A stretch of 64,000 nt of DNA, from contig NZ_DAMCHJ010000009.1 of the NCBI RefSeq assembly GCF_032104385.1, positions 1 through 64,000 on the forward strand, in the 5' to 3' direction. Made by a program: the position numbers and the translations under genes. The stretch is from Tissierella sp032104385. GTDB lineage: Bacteria; Bacillota; Clostridia; Tissierellales; Tissierellaceae. This document shows, piece after piece, positions 34,853 to 42,764 of the stretch. The notes below the pieces were generated by a model, which worked only from the letters and a program-made list of their open reading frames with translations, searched no databases and had not been told where the DNA came from. The stretch's first letter is position 1; each line of letters opens with the position of its first letter.

Positions 34853-35671
34853 ATGAAAAATAAACTAATAAAATTAATGGAAAAAGAAGGATTTATCTTA
34901 TTCTTATTTGTATGTGTATGTGTAGTTGCTGGAGGAACCTTGTTCCTATCTATGCGAAATGTTAATGCAAATAGGGATGTGGGAAATAGGGATTTTGTCA
35001 TTGTGGATGAAGAGAAGGAAAATGAAGTGGAAAAACCAAAAGATTATGATGAGAATCTTTATACCATTAATGTATCTAATTCGGATGTAGATGCTCCTGT
35101 AGATGTTCCGAATTTGGAAGATGTTAAAGAAGCTGATTCAGTAGAAGAATATCATGCTAAAGAGGAAATTGAAGATGATTATGCTAAGGTAGAAGTTGAA
35201 GATTTAGAATTTGAAGATGATGAATATGAAGAAAAGGTAAAAGACTCAGATTTAGTCCAGGAAACTACAAAGGTTTTTCTTCCAATAGATGGACCTATAC
35301 TTACAGAATACACTTCTGATTCTCTAATTTATTCAGAAACCCTAGAATCCTGGATAGGACATGAAGGCATAGATATTGAGGCTCCAGAAGGCACTGTAGT
35401 TAAAGCAGCAGCAGACGGAGTGATTAAGGAGGTATATGAGGATGAATTATGGGGGATAGTAATATTAATAGATCATGGTGGAGATTTACAAACTAGATAT
35501 GCAAATCTTGCAACTAAAGATATGGTAAAGGTTAATCTTAAGGTCAAAAAAGGTGATGATATATCTAAAGTAGGTAATACAGCAAAAATTGAGATGCTGA
35601 TGAAACCACATCTTCATTTTGAAGTCATAAAAAATGGAAAATTAGTAAATCCACGTTCTATTAACAATTAA
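34853..35671 (+). CDS. spoIIQ: SpoIIQ-like M23 (LytM) metallopeptidase
   Basis: Forespore membrane partner of SpoIIIAH in the engulfment channel. 272 residues: one membrane helix (about 14-34), a long acidic linker (about 45-135), and a LytM domain (about 140-270). The zinc motifs are complete: HxxxD in GHEGIDIE near 168 and HLH in KPHLHFEV near 255. B. subtilis SpoIIQ lacks part of this set, whereas clostridial SpoIIQ keeps it, so this one is probably an active endopeptidase. ATG follows ATGGAGGTGGAG. Identity as SpoIIQ rests on location between spoIID and spoIIID. Confidence 0.9.
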   Translation: MKNKLIKLMEKEGFILFLFVCVCVVAGGTLFLSMRNVNANRDVGNRDFVIVDEEKENEVEKPKDYDENLYTINVSNSDVDAPVDVPNLEDVKEADSVEEYHAKEEIEDDYAKVEVEDLEFEDDEYEEKVKDSDLVQETTKVFLPIDGPILTEYTSDSLIYSETLESWIGHEGIDIEAPEGTVVKAAADGVIKEVYEDELWGIVILIDHGGDLQTRYANLATKDMVKVNLKVKKGDDISKVGNTAKIEMLMKPHLHFEVIKNGKLVNPRSINN

Positions 35672-35720
35672 AAAAGCATAAGTATTTAGTGAATACCCAA
35701 AAAGTCAGGGGGTTGATTAG

Positions 35721-35975
35721 GTGAAAGATTATATAGAAGAACGAACAATAGAAGTTGCAAAATACATAATTGCGAATAAGAGTACTGTTCGAGATACAGC
35801 TAAAGTTTTTGGGTGCAGTAAATCAACGATTCATAAAGATTTAACAGAGAGATTACCAAAGATAAATCCAAATTTAGCCCATATGGTAAAAGAACTTTTA
35901 GACCTTAATAAGGCAGAAAGGCATATAAGAGGCGGTAGAGCAACTAAACTAAAGTATAGTGCATCTAATGAGTAA
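35721..35975 (+). CDS. spoIIID: Sporulation transcriptional regulator SpoIIID
   Basis: 84-residue DNA-binding protein of the mother cell that retunes the sigma-E regulon. Helix-turn-helix at about 22-45 (STVRDTAKVFGCSKSTIHKDLTERL) followed by a basic C-terminal helix, as in the family. GTG start at 35721 after CAGGGGGTTG. Its own terminator follows. Confidence 0.97.
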   Translation: MKDYIEERTIEVAKYIIANKSTVRDTAKVFGCSKSTIHKDLTERLPKINPNLAHMVKELLDLNKAERHIRGGRATKLKYSASNE

Positions 35976-36000
35976 AAGGTCCCATAATAGGGACTTTTTA
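35974..36000 (+). terminator. Intrinsic terminator of spoIIID
   Basis: AAAAGGTCCC, loop ATAATA, GGGACTTTTT; it begins in the stop codon. Confidence 0.85.
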
Positions 36001-36097
36001 AATTTTGTAAAATTTTGAAGAACTTTACAAAAAAAGAAGGAATTTTGAAACTTATGTAGAATACTATATATGATAAGTATAATTAGGGGGAATTGAC

Positions 36098-37126
36098 TTG
36101 GGATTCAGAACTGATATAGGTATAGATTTGGGTACAGCAAGTGTTTTAGTATATGTTAAGGGAAAAGGAATAGTTTTAAAAGAGCCATCTGTTGTGGCAA
36201 TTGACCAGAATACTAATAAATTTTTAGCTGTTGGTGAGGAAGCAAGAAAGATGTTAGGCAGAACCCCTGGGAATATTATAGCTATTAGACCTATGAAGGA
36301 TGGTGTAATATCTGATTATGATATAACAGAGAGGATGTTAAAGTATTTTATAAAAAAAGCAGTAGGAAAATACTTGCTTAAACCTAGGGTAATAGTATGT
36401 GTACCAAGTGGTATAACTGAAGTAGAAAAAAGAGCAGTTATAGATGCAAGTAATCAAGCTGGAGCAATAAAGACATATGTAATTGAAGAACCTATAGCTG
36501 CTGCTATCGGAGCAGGAATAGATATTACTGAGCCAAATGGCAATATGATAGTAGATATTGGTGGTGGAACTACAGATGTAGCTGTTATTTCACTAGGAGG
36601 TATAGTGGTTAGCCGTTCAATAAAGATAGCAGGAGATGAATGTGACGAGGCTATATCTAGATATATTAAGAAAAAATATAATATGATGATTGGAGAAAGA
36701 TCTGCTGAGGAATTAAAACTTAGCATTGGTTCTGCATATAAAAGGGACAAGGAAGAATTTAATGAAGTAAGAGGGAGAAATTTACTTACAGGTTTACCTA
36801 TAACTGTAAATATATCTTCTAATGATATGCTTGAAGCTCTAAAGGAGCCAATACAGGAAATTATAGATACAGTTCATATAGTTCTTGAAAGAACTCCACC
36901 AGAGCTAGCTGCTGATATTAGCAATAAAGGAATATTGATGACTGGTGGAGGGGCTTTACTATATGGTATGGACAAGCTGCTTACAGAAAAAACAGGAATA
37001 CCTGTAAGTATAGCTAATGAGCCAGTTTCTTGTGTTGCTAGAGGAACTGGTAAGGCTTTATCATGGGTAAAATATCTTGATAATAATATAGTAGAAGATA
37101 ATACAGCAAAAAAATATAGGGGCTAA
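36098..37126 (+). CDS. mbl: MreB/Mbl actin-like cell-shape protein
   Basis: Forms membrane-bound filaments that guide side-wall peptidoglycan synthesis. 342 residues with the actin ATPase motifs DLGTASVLVYV near 10, IVDIGGGTTDVAVISLGG near 150 and LMTGGGALL near 285. Called Mbl by its place between spoIIID and flhO, where B. subtilis has mbl; sequence alone cannot exclude MreB. TTG start at 36098 after AGGGGGAA. The gap 36001-36097 has no consensus promoter that I trust. Confidence 0.92.
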   Translation: MGFRTDIGIDLGTASVLVYVKGKGIVLKEPSVVAIDQNTNKFLAVGEEARKMLGRTPGNIIAIRPMKDGVISDYDITERMLKYFIKKAVGKYLLKPRVIVCVPSGITEVEKRAVIDASNQAGAIKTYVIEEPIAAAIGAGIDITEPNGNMIVDIGGGTTDVAVISLGGIVVSRSIKIAGDECDEAISRYIKKKYNMMIGERSAEELKLSIGSAYKRDKEEFNEVRGRNLLTGLPITVNISSNDMLEALKEPIQEIIDTVHIVLERTPPELAADISNKGILMTGGGALLYGMDKLLTEKTGIPVSIANEPVSCVARGTGKALSWVKYLDNNIVEDNTAKKYRG

Positions 37127-37150
37127 AGTTTTAGTAAAACTAGTCGATAA
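37124..37150 (+). promoter_or_regulatory. Sigma-28 promoter of flhO-flhP
   Basis: TAAA (37124-37127), 15 bp, GTCGATAA (37143-37150), very close to TAAA-N15-GCCGATAA. The TAAA uses the mbl stop codon. Confidence 0.85.
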
Positions 37151-37185
37151 TATATGAGATATTGATATTTAGGATGTGATAAAAG

Positions 37186-38226
37186 ATGAATAGAGGTCTA
37201 TATATTGGCGCTACTTCTTTAGTGGCTAATCAAAAGAAATTGGATGTTCTTTCAAACAATTTAGCAAATATAAATACTTCAGGATTTAAAAAGGATATTT
37301 CATTAACAGAGTCTTTTCCAGAGAAACTATTGGCTAAGACTAGTAGAACTCCCGAGTTAAGAAATATGCCTAGAGAAAATAATATTATTTATGAAAACAG
37401 CGGAGAAATACATAGTGCACGAACTGAAGAAGGGTATTTTGTTGTAAATACACCTAGAGGTAAGTCTTATGTTAAAGAAATAAAATTTGTAGTAGATGAT
37501 GAAGGTTATTTGAAAACATCCTATAAAAATCTAGAAGACCAGCATAAGACTGATTATGAAAACTATATTATTGACAATAATGGGAATAGAATACAACAGG
37601 GTGGAGATATGGAAGCTCTCCTACAAGGTATAGTTTATACTCCTCCTTCCTATGTTATAGGGACAATGAGTGGTGGAGTCAGATTTCAAAAGCTAGTCAC
37701 AGACTTTACAAACGGAGGACTTGCAGATACTGGTGGGAAACTAGATTTTGGTATAAAAGGTAATGGTTTCTTTAAACTTCAAGGAGAAAATGGAGAAATT
37801 CTTTATACTAGAAATGGTTCCTTTGCCGTAACAGAAGGGTATTTAACGGATTTAGACGGAAGAAGGGTATTAGGAAGAAATGGTCAGATCCCATTAAATG
37901 GTAGGGATGTAGATGTTTTAGCTAGTGGACAAGTTCTTATAGATGGAACTTTAGTTGATACTTTAGATATAGTAAATATCAATAATAAGGAATTCCTTAG
38001 AAAAAGGGGAGATAATATTTTTTATGTAGCAGAAAATGCTAATGCTGAGGAAGAACAGTTTAATGGAGAGGTATTACAAGGATATTTAGAGAGTTCAAAT
38101 ATGAATCCTATATCTGGTATGGTTGAGATGATAAATTTATTAAGGGAATTTGAAGCAAATCAAAAGGTAGTTAGGATGCAAGATGAAATGCTAGAAAAAG
38201 CAGCTAATGAAATAGGAAGAGTATAG
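37186..38226 (+). CDS. flhO: Flagellar hook-basal body rod protein (FlhO, FlgF/FlgG family)
   Basis: Distal rod component. 346 residues. N-terminal rod motif LSNNLANINTSGFKKD near 23-38, the middle FlgG-type domain (GIKGNGFFKLQ), and the C-terminal helix ending EFEANQKVVRMQDEMLEKA. ATG preceded by GATGTGATAAA. Followed 10 bp later by a second member. The pair after mbl matches B. subtilis flhO-flhP. Confidence 0.93.
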   Translation: MNRGLYIGATSLVANQKKLDVLSNNLANINTSGFKKDISLTESFPEKLLAKTSRTPELRNMPRENNIIYENSGEIHSARTEEGYFVVNTPRGKSYVKEIKFVVDDEGYLKTSYKNLEDQHKTDYENYIIDNNGNRIQQGGDMEALLQGIVYTPPSYVIGTMSGGVRFQKLVTDFTNGGLADTGGKLDFGIKGNGFFKLQGENGEILYTRNGSFAVTEGYLTDLDGRRVLGRNGQIPLNGRDVDVLASGQVLIDGTLVDTLDIVNINNKEFLRKRGDNIFYVAENANAEEEQFNGEVLQGYLESSNMNPISGMVEMINLLREFEANQKVVRMQDEMLEKAANEIGRV

Positions 38227-38236
38227 GAGGTAGAAG

Positions 38237-39031
38237 ATGAGATCGTTATGGACTGCAGCAACGGGAATGAAAGCACAGCAATTTAATATAGACACTATAT
38301 CTAATAACTTAGCCAATGTAAATACTACTAGCTACAAGGTACAAAGGGCAGAGTTTAAGGATTTATTCTATGCAAATATAAAAAGAGCCAATATAAACGA
38401 TGACCAAGGAAGACCAGTTAATCTAGAAGTAGGTCATGGTGTTATGCCAATAGCTACTAAGAGAGATTTTAGGACAAGTAGTTTTATTGAAACTCAAGGA
38501 GCTTTTGATTTTGCCATAAATGGAGAAGGGTTTTTTGCAGTAGAATTACCAAATGGAGATACAAGATATACTAGAGATGGAAGTTTCAAATTAAGTATAG
38601 ATGGAGATGAAGCTACTTTAGTTACTTCAGATGGATATTTTGTACTTAGTGAAGATGATGATTTAATTACAATAGAAGATGGAGTTAAGGATATTACCGT
38701 TGATGAGTTAGGATATATTTACGGAAAAGATGAAGATGATGAAACTGTAGAAATTGGTAGATTGAAATTGGTAAACTTCATGAATCCAGAAGGACTTCAA
38801 TCAGAAGGGCAAAATCTATATAGAGGAACAGCTGCTTCAGGTGAGGAAATACCATTAGAAGCAGAGGAAATGAATACTAGAGTGGTACAAGGATATTTAG
38901 AAGCTTCAAATGTTCAAGTAGTGGATGAAATGGTAAAGATGATTACTGCACAAAGGGCTTATGAAATCAATTCAAAAACCATAACTACTTCAGATGAAAT
39001 GCTGCAGATGGCAAATAACCTGAAAAGATAA
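38237..39031 (+). CDS. flhP: Flagellar basal-body rod protein (FlhP, FlgG family)
   Basis: 264 residues, the length and pattern of FlgG: MRSLWTAATGMKAQQ at the start, ISNNLANVNTTSYKVQ, AINGEGFFAVE near 95 and EMVKMITAQRAYEINSKTI at the C-terminus. ATG follows AGGAGGTAGAAG. Being closest to FlgG, it may be the distal-rod FlgG itself rather than an accessory paralogue; no other flgG is in the window. Confidence 0.93.
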   Translation: MRSLWTAATGMKAQQFNIDTISNNLANVNTTSYKVQRAEFKDLFYANIKRANINDDQGRPVNLEVGHGVMPIATKRDFRTSSFIETQGAFDFAINGEGFFAVELPNGDTRYTRDGSFKLSIDGDEATLVTSDGYFVLSEDDDLITIEDGVKDITVDELGYIYGKDEDDETVEIGRLKLVNFMNPEGLQSEGQNLYRGTAASGEEIPLEAEEMNTRVVQGYLEASNVQVVDEMVKMITAQRAYEINSKTITTSDEMLQMANNLKR

Positions 39032-39043
39032 GAGGTGAATTAA

Positions 39044-39376
39044 GTGGAAATATCACCAATTAATAATATTATAAATATAGATAAAGAGCCAGCCTTAATT
39101 CAAAAGAAGATGGAGAATTTAAAAGAAACGGAAGACGATAAGAAACTAATGGAAACTTGTCGTGAGTTTGAAAGCGTATTTCTCTATATGATGTTGAAAG
39201 AGATGAAAAAGACTATTCCAGATGATAATGGCTTAGTGGAAAAGTCTCAAGGAACGCGTATATTTGAGGAAATGCAGTTAGAAGAATTATCGAAGGAAAT
39301 GACAAAAGGAGATAATAGTATAGGTTTAGCAAAAATACTTTATAACCAATTTAAAAATAACTATGTAAGACTATAA
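39044..39376 (+). CDS. FlgJ-like rod-binding protein
   Basis: 110 residues matching only the N-terminal rod-binding half of FlgJ: CREFESVFLYMMLKEMKKT near 40 and GTRIFEEMQLEELSKEM near 75. No muramidase domain is present, common in Firmicutes. Helps rod assembly through the wall. GTG start at 39044 behind AAGAGGTGA. Last gene of the sigma-28 flhO operon. Confidence 0.9.
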   Translation: MEISPINNIINIDKEPALIQKKMENLKETEDDKKLMETCREFESVFLYMMLKEMKKTIPDDNGLVEKSQGTRIFEEMQLEELSKEMTKGDNSIGLAKILYNQFKNNYVRL

Positions 39377-39416
39377 AAATTAAAGACTTAGGCATATGCC
39401 TAAGTCTTTAATTTTT
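39375..39416. terminator. Bidirectional terminator between convergent genes
   Basis: A 42-base perfect palindrome centred at 39395/39396 (core GACTTAGGCATATGCCTAAG) with A and T runs on both sides. It serves the flagellar operon and the minus-strand gene, whose stop codon overlaps it. Confidence 0.92.
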
Positions 39417-42279
39417 ATTTACCTACTTTAACATTTGGTTTTTCAAAGAGTGGAGAAATAGTATAAGTTAGATCTGAGCTATTTACTACAAATTCTATAA
39501 TAGATAAATCATAGATATCTTCCGGTTTAGTTAATGCTTTAGTATTTAATTCAATATATCTTATACCATCTTTTAAATTTGAAGTGTTGGAGCTGCCTCC
39601 ATGTACAACAAATATATTTTTACCCTTTTCTCTAGCTTCTACTAAATATTTATGAAGAAGTTCTGCTTCTAAAGTATCTTTAAATCCATTTGAACCAAAT
39701 ATTGGTGTAGAGAAGAAAAGCACAATATTATTTTCTGTTGCTCCATTTAAATCATTTATTAGATTAGTCCATTGAGCTACATTTGTTTCTCTAATGCCAT
39801 TTTTCTGGGTATTTATATTTATAAAAACAACATCCTTATGTTTATTTTTCTTATATGCTCCAGAGGCATCAATTCTTGAATAATTCTTTAGGCCATTTGC
39901 AAATTCATTAGATATTCCATTTAAAGAAATAGCTATCTTATGATTATTTACTCTAGCTTTAACCTTTGAGCTAGCATCATATTTTACCAATGCATCTAAT
40001 CCTTTTGGTTCTGCTAAAACTGCAAAGGAGAACCCATCTTTGTTTATAGGGGATTTTATATTTTTACTATCCTTCAAAGAGCTTGGAGTAGGTAGTACCA
40101 CATTACTCAATGTAGGAGGATAAAAAGCTGTTAATCCATCAAACAATAATTCGCCAGATTGTTTCTTTAAGCTATCTGTTTCCACAGGATAAATTTTTTC
40201 TAAGACTATGGGATAGGAAACATTAGTAGGAATATTAGCGTTTACAAATTGCCATCCAGTCCAATCAATGGTTTTTGCAAAGTCTATTGCATGAGAATTA
40301 CCTTTACTATCTTTGATAGCTCCTCTTAGCCAACTGCCGCTATTATCTCCATTTACCCATAGACCTAATTTTTTTGGTAGACCTGCTATAGGTAATCCAT
40401 CTTTTCCGTCTTTCATTAGATTTAGATAGGCTGCTCTAGTATTTTCTCCTTGAGAGAAATCATATTTTAATGCTAAAGAGTATTGTCCTTCTTTGGCATC
40501 TTGGTTAGGGTTTATTTCACCTAAAACAGTTTCAGGTTGGGAAGTAAATTTAAAATTGGAAATGGATTCAAATCCTTCTATTAACTTACCATTACTGCCT
40601 ACAGATACCAAAATATTTTCGATACCTTCATCTAGCTTAGCAGTAAGAACACCTGCTGCAGATGTATCAGCACTATAGAATATACCTTTATCTACATGTC
40701 CAATATTATTTATAGTTGTAAATACAATATCTTCGGGGTATATTTTAGCTTGATATCCATTTTCATCTTTACCATAGAATGTAGGTAAGGCTTTTTCGCT
40801 GTTTATATCTATATTGAAATTAGATAGGTTACTAGTTAAATCCTTTACATTGCCTAATACATTAATATCTATGGAGTTAGTTATATTACCATAATTAGCA
40901 ATGATTTTTGATTTCCCTTGGGATAGAGCTTTGAATATGTTGCCAGATATATTTCCATCTACACCTTCGTGAGTAAATAAAATTTGAGATTCATCAATAG
41001 CTATAGGATTATGGTTTTTATCATATCCTTTTACTGAAAACTTTCTTGTTGTATTTATGAACATATTTGTATCGTCTGTTATTATCTTAATATAGGATAA
41101 TTCTTCTACTGGAGCATTAGAAAAGACTCCTACTCCATTTACAACAAGTCTTTCTGAACCTTCAGAAGGCTTATTTACTATAGTAGATTTTTGTGCATCA
41201 ATTGGTTTTATAGCCATGGCAGTTGACCCACCGCCATCTAAATTCAAGCCATTATAGGCTCCAAGATCCCTAAGAACTGCGCCAAACATTTCTTGGCTAA
41301 CTCCTTTAAAGGAAGAATCTCTACCGTCTATAGTAACTAAAATTACTTCTGTACCATCTTTGTTAATTCCAATCCCAGTTCTAGGATGATTTCCAGGAGA
41401 AGAAATATCTGGCTTATTTAGTTCCCCATTTTTTAGAATATAACTTCCGCCACCTATGGAAAACTTAATATTATTAATATCAGGAGTACTGGATATATTA
41501 AGTTCTACAGCATCCCCTACAGAAAATTTTAGAAGTTCTTCTGATTTTTGTCCTCTTCCAATTAATACATAACCATTTTCGGGGATATTTACTGCTTCTT
41601 GACCAACTCTTATATCTGTTACTATATCATTATCTATAACTACTTCTACTAAATCATTATGGAATCTAGTTCCTATGGATTTAGAACCCCAGTGTTTATT
41701 TAAAAGGGTTACAACATCAAAATATGTGGATACATTATTTACAGCATTTATATTAATCTTACCACCTGTTGTAACATTCTTAGCTTCCATTGCTCTTTTA
41801 AAATAGTCGATTTTAGCATTATTCAAGAAGTCAACAAAAAAACCAGGAAGTGCTGGAGTTGCATCATCTCTACGGTCAGTCAATAACTCACCATTATCTA
41901 TTAATGCACCTAAAGTTGAAGGTAATGGGCTATAGTTGAAAAAATCGCCATTTATTCCAGCAACAGCATTATGTTTTTCTACCATAGAACTAACCTTGTC
42001 TCTATTTGGTAAACCATTTGGATTTACTAAACTCTTCAATTCTGTATAGGGATTTAATAGATTAATCCTAAGGACATTTATATTCCACCATCCAGATGTA
42101 GTAAATTTCATTATTTTCTCATGGACTACACCAGCAGAAATATTATTTTTCTCAACATTTTGATATATAGTATAGGGCATATTTACAGTAATTTTATTAG
42201 CTAAGACTGGTCCGGTAGACGTGAAAATAGTTGTAGCGGCTAATAAAGACACAAAGACCTTTTTAAAATTTTTTCTCAT
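39415..42279 (-). CDS. Secreted phosphodiester glycosidase (NAGPA) family multidomain protein
   Basis: 954 residues, with a signal peptide (about 1-27, ending GPVLA). N-terminal NAGPA/DUF2233 domain (about 70-395) with GINGDFFNYSP, RTGIGINKDG and LNLDGGGSTAMA. Then a bacterial Ig-like segment (about 400-475), a carbohydrate-binding-like beta region (about 580-725), and a C-terminal region (about 740-954) that recalls calcineurin-type phosphoesterases but lacks recognisable metal motifs. NAGPA proteins cleave sugar-1-phosphodiesters such as those in teichoic acids or glycan caps; the substrate here is unknown. ATG preceded on the minus strand by CGAGGTGAG. Single gene. Confidence 0.85.
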   Translation of the reverse strand: MRKNFKKVFVSLLAATTIFTSTGPVLANKITVNMPYTIYQNVEKNNISAGVVHEKIMKFTTSGWWNINVLRINLLNPYTELKSLVNPNGLPNRDKVSSMVEKHNAVAGINGDFFNYSPLPSTLGALIDNGELLTDRRDDATPALPGFFVDFLNNAKIDYFKRAMEAKNVTTGGKININAVNNVSTYFDVVTLLNKHWGSKSIGTRFHNDLVEVVIDNDIVTDIRVGQEAVNIPENGYVLIGRGQKSEELLKFSVGDAVELNISSTPDINNIKFSIGGGSYILKNGELNKPDISSPGNHPRTGIGINKDGTEVILVTIDGRDSSFKGVSQEMFGAVLRDLGAYNGLNLDGGGSTAMAIKPIDAQKSTIVNKPSEGSERLVVNGVGVFSNAPVEELSYIKIITDDTNMFINTTRKFSVKGYDKNHNPIAIDESQILFTHEGVDGNISGNIFKALSQGKSKIIANYGNITNSIDINVLGNVKDLTSNLSNFNIDINSEKALPTFYGKDENGYQAKIYPEDIVFTTINNIGHVDKGIFYSADTSAAGVLTAKLDEGIENILVSVGSNGKLIEGFESISNFKFTSQPETVLGEINPNQDAKEGQYSLALKYDFSQGENTRAAYLNLMKDGKDGLPIAGLPKKLGLWVNGDNSGSWLRGAIKDSKGNSHAIDFAKTIDWTGWQFVNANIPTNVSYPIVLEKIYPVETDSLKKQSGELLFDGLTAFYPPTLSNVVLPTPSSLKDSKNIKSPINKDGFSFAVLAEPKGLDALVKYDASSKVKARVNNHKIAISLNGISNEFANGLKNYSRIDASGAYKKNKHKDVVFININTQKNGIRETNVAQWTNLINDLNGATENNIVLFFSTPIFGSNGFKDTLEAELLHKYLVEAREKGKNIFVVHGGSSNTSNLKDGIRYIELNTKALTKPEDIYDLSIIEFVVNSSDLTYTISPLFEKPNVKVGK

Positions 42280-42369
42280 AATCTCACCTCGTAATATTTT
42301 ATGTAAGCCATATTGCTTGTCCCTTTCATTATATAGTTTAAATATATCAATTTGGTTACAAACATATTA

Positions 42370-42412
42370 CAATCAGTTAACAATTACAATCAATTGACAA
42401 TTGGGAATTAAT
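42370..42412. repeat. Intergenic repeat, family A
   Basis: Units CAATCAGTTAACAATTA and CAATCAATTGACAATTG lie between the NAGPA gene and the tRNA terminator. Confidence 0.5.
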
Positions 42413-42468
42413 AAAGAGTAAAGAAAGTATGTAATAATATTGATGAATTAATATGAAAACAAAAAATA

Positions 42469-42501
42469 AAAAAGGAATTAAACGAAAGTTTAATTCCTTT
42501 T
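42469..42501 (-). terminator. Intrinsic terminator of tRNA-Pro
   Basis: On the minus strand AAAAGGAATTAAAC, loop TTTC, GTTTAATTCCTTTT, followed by more T. Confidence 0.9.
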
Positions 42502-42506
42502 GTCGA

Positions 42507-42583
42507 TGGTCGGGGTGAGAGGATTTGAACCCCCGGCCCCATGGTCCCAAACCACGTGCGCTACCAAACTGCGCTACACCCCG
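42507..42583 (-). tRNA. tRNA-Pro (anticodon UGG)
   Basis: 77 bases including an encoded CCA. The acceptor stem CGGGGTG/CACCCCG is perfect. Anticodon loop TTTGGGA holds TGG at positions 34-36. The T loop is TTCAAAT and the D arm has GCGC/GCGC around AGTTTGGTA. Own promoter and terminator, so it is a single-gene transcription unit. Confidence 0.97.
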
Positions 42584-42602
42584 TTGCTCATTCAACTATT
42601 AC

Positions 42603-42631
42603 ATTATACGATGGAATGGATAAAAATGCAA
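42603..42631 (-). promoter_or_regulatory. Promoter of tRNA-Pro
   Basis: On the minus strand TTGCAT (42626-42631), 17 bp, TATAAT (42603-42608), ending about 20 bases before the tRNA. Confidence 0.85.
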
Positions 42632-42764
42632 TAGGGTAAAATGAGCTATATTTGTCAAAAAACAGTTGTAATGTATATATACACAATAAGAATACATAAT
42701 ATCAAAATAAATCTCCAATTATCTTTGAATATCTATATATTTCATATAAAGCATAGATGTTATT

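Noticed and set aside
36001..36097. Possible vegetative promoter for mbl (TTGAAA at 36045 with TATATG)
   Set aside because: Spacer of 16 and a poor -10; not strong enough to list, and several AT-rich alternatives exist.
42377..42595. Minus-strand open frame of 72 codons over the tRNA
   Set aside because: It reads through tRNA-Pro and its terminator; the FKSSHPDH-type peptide is a common artefact of tRNA genes.
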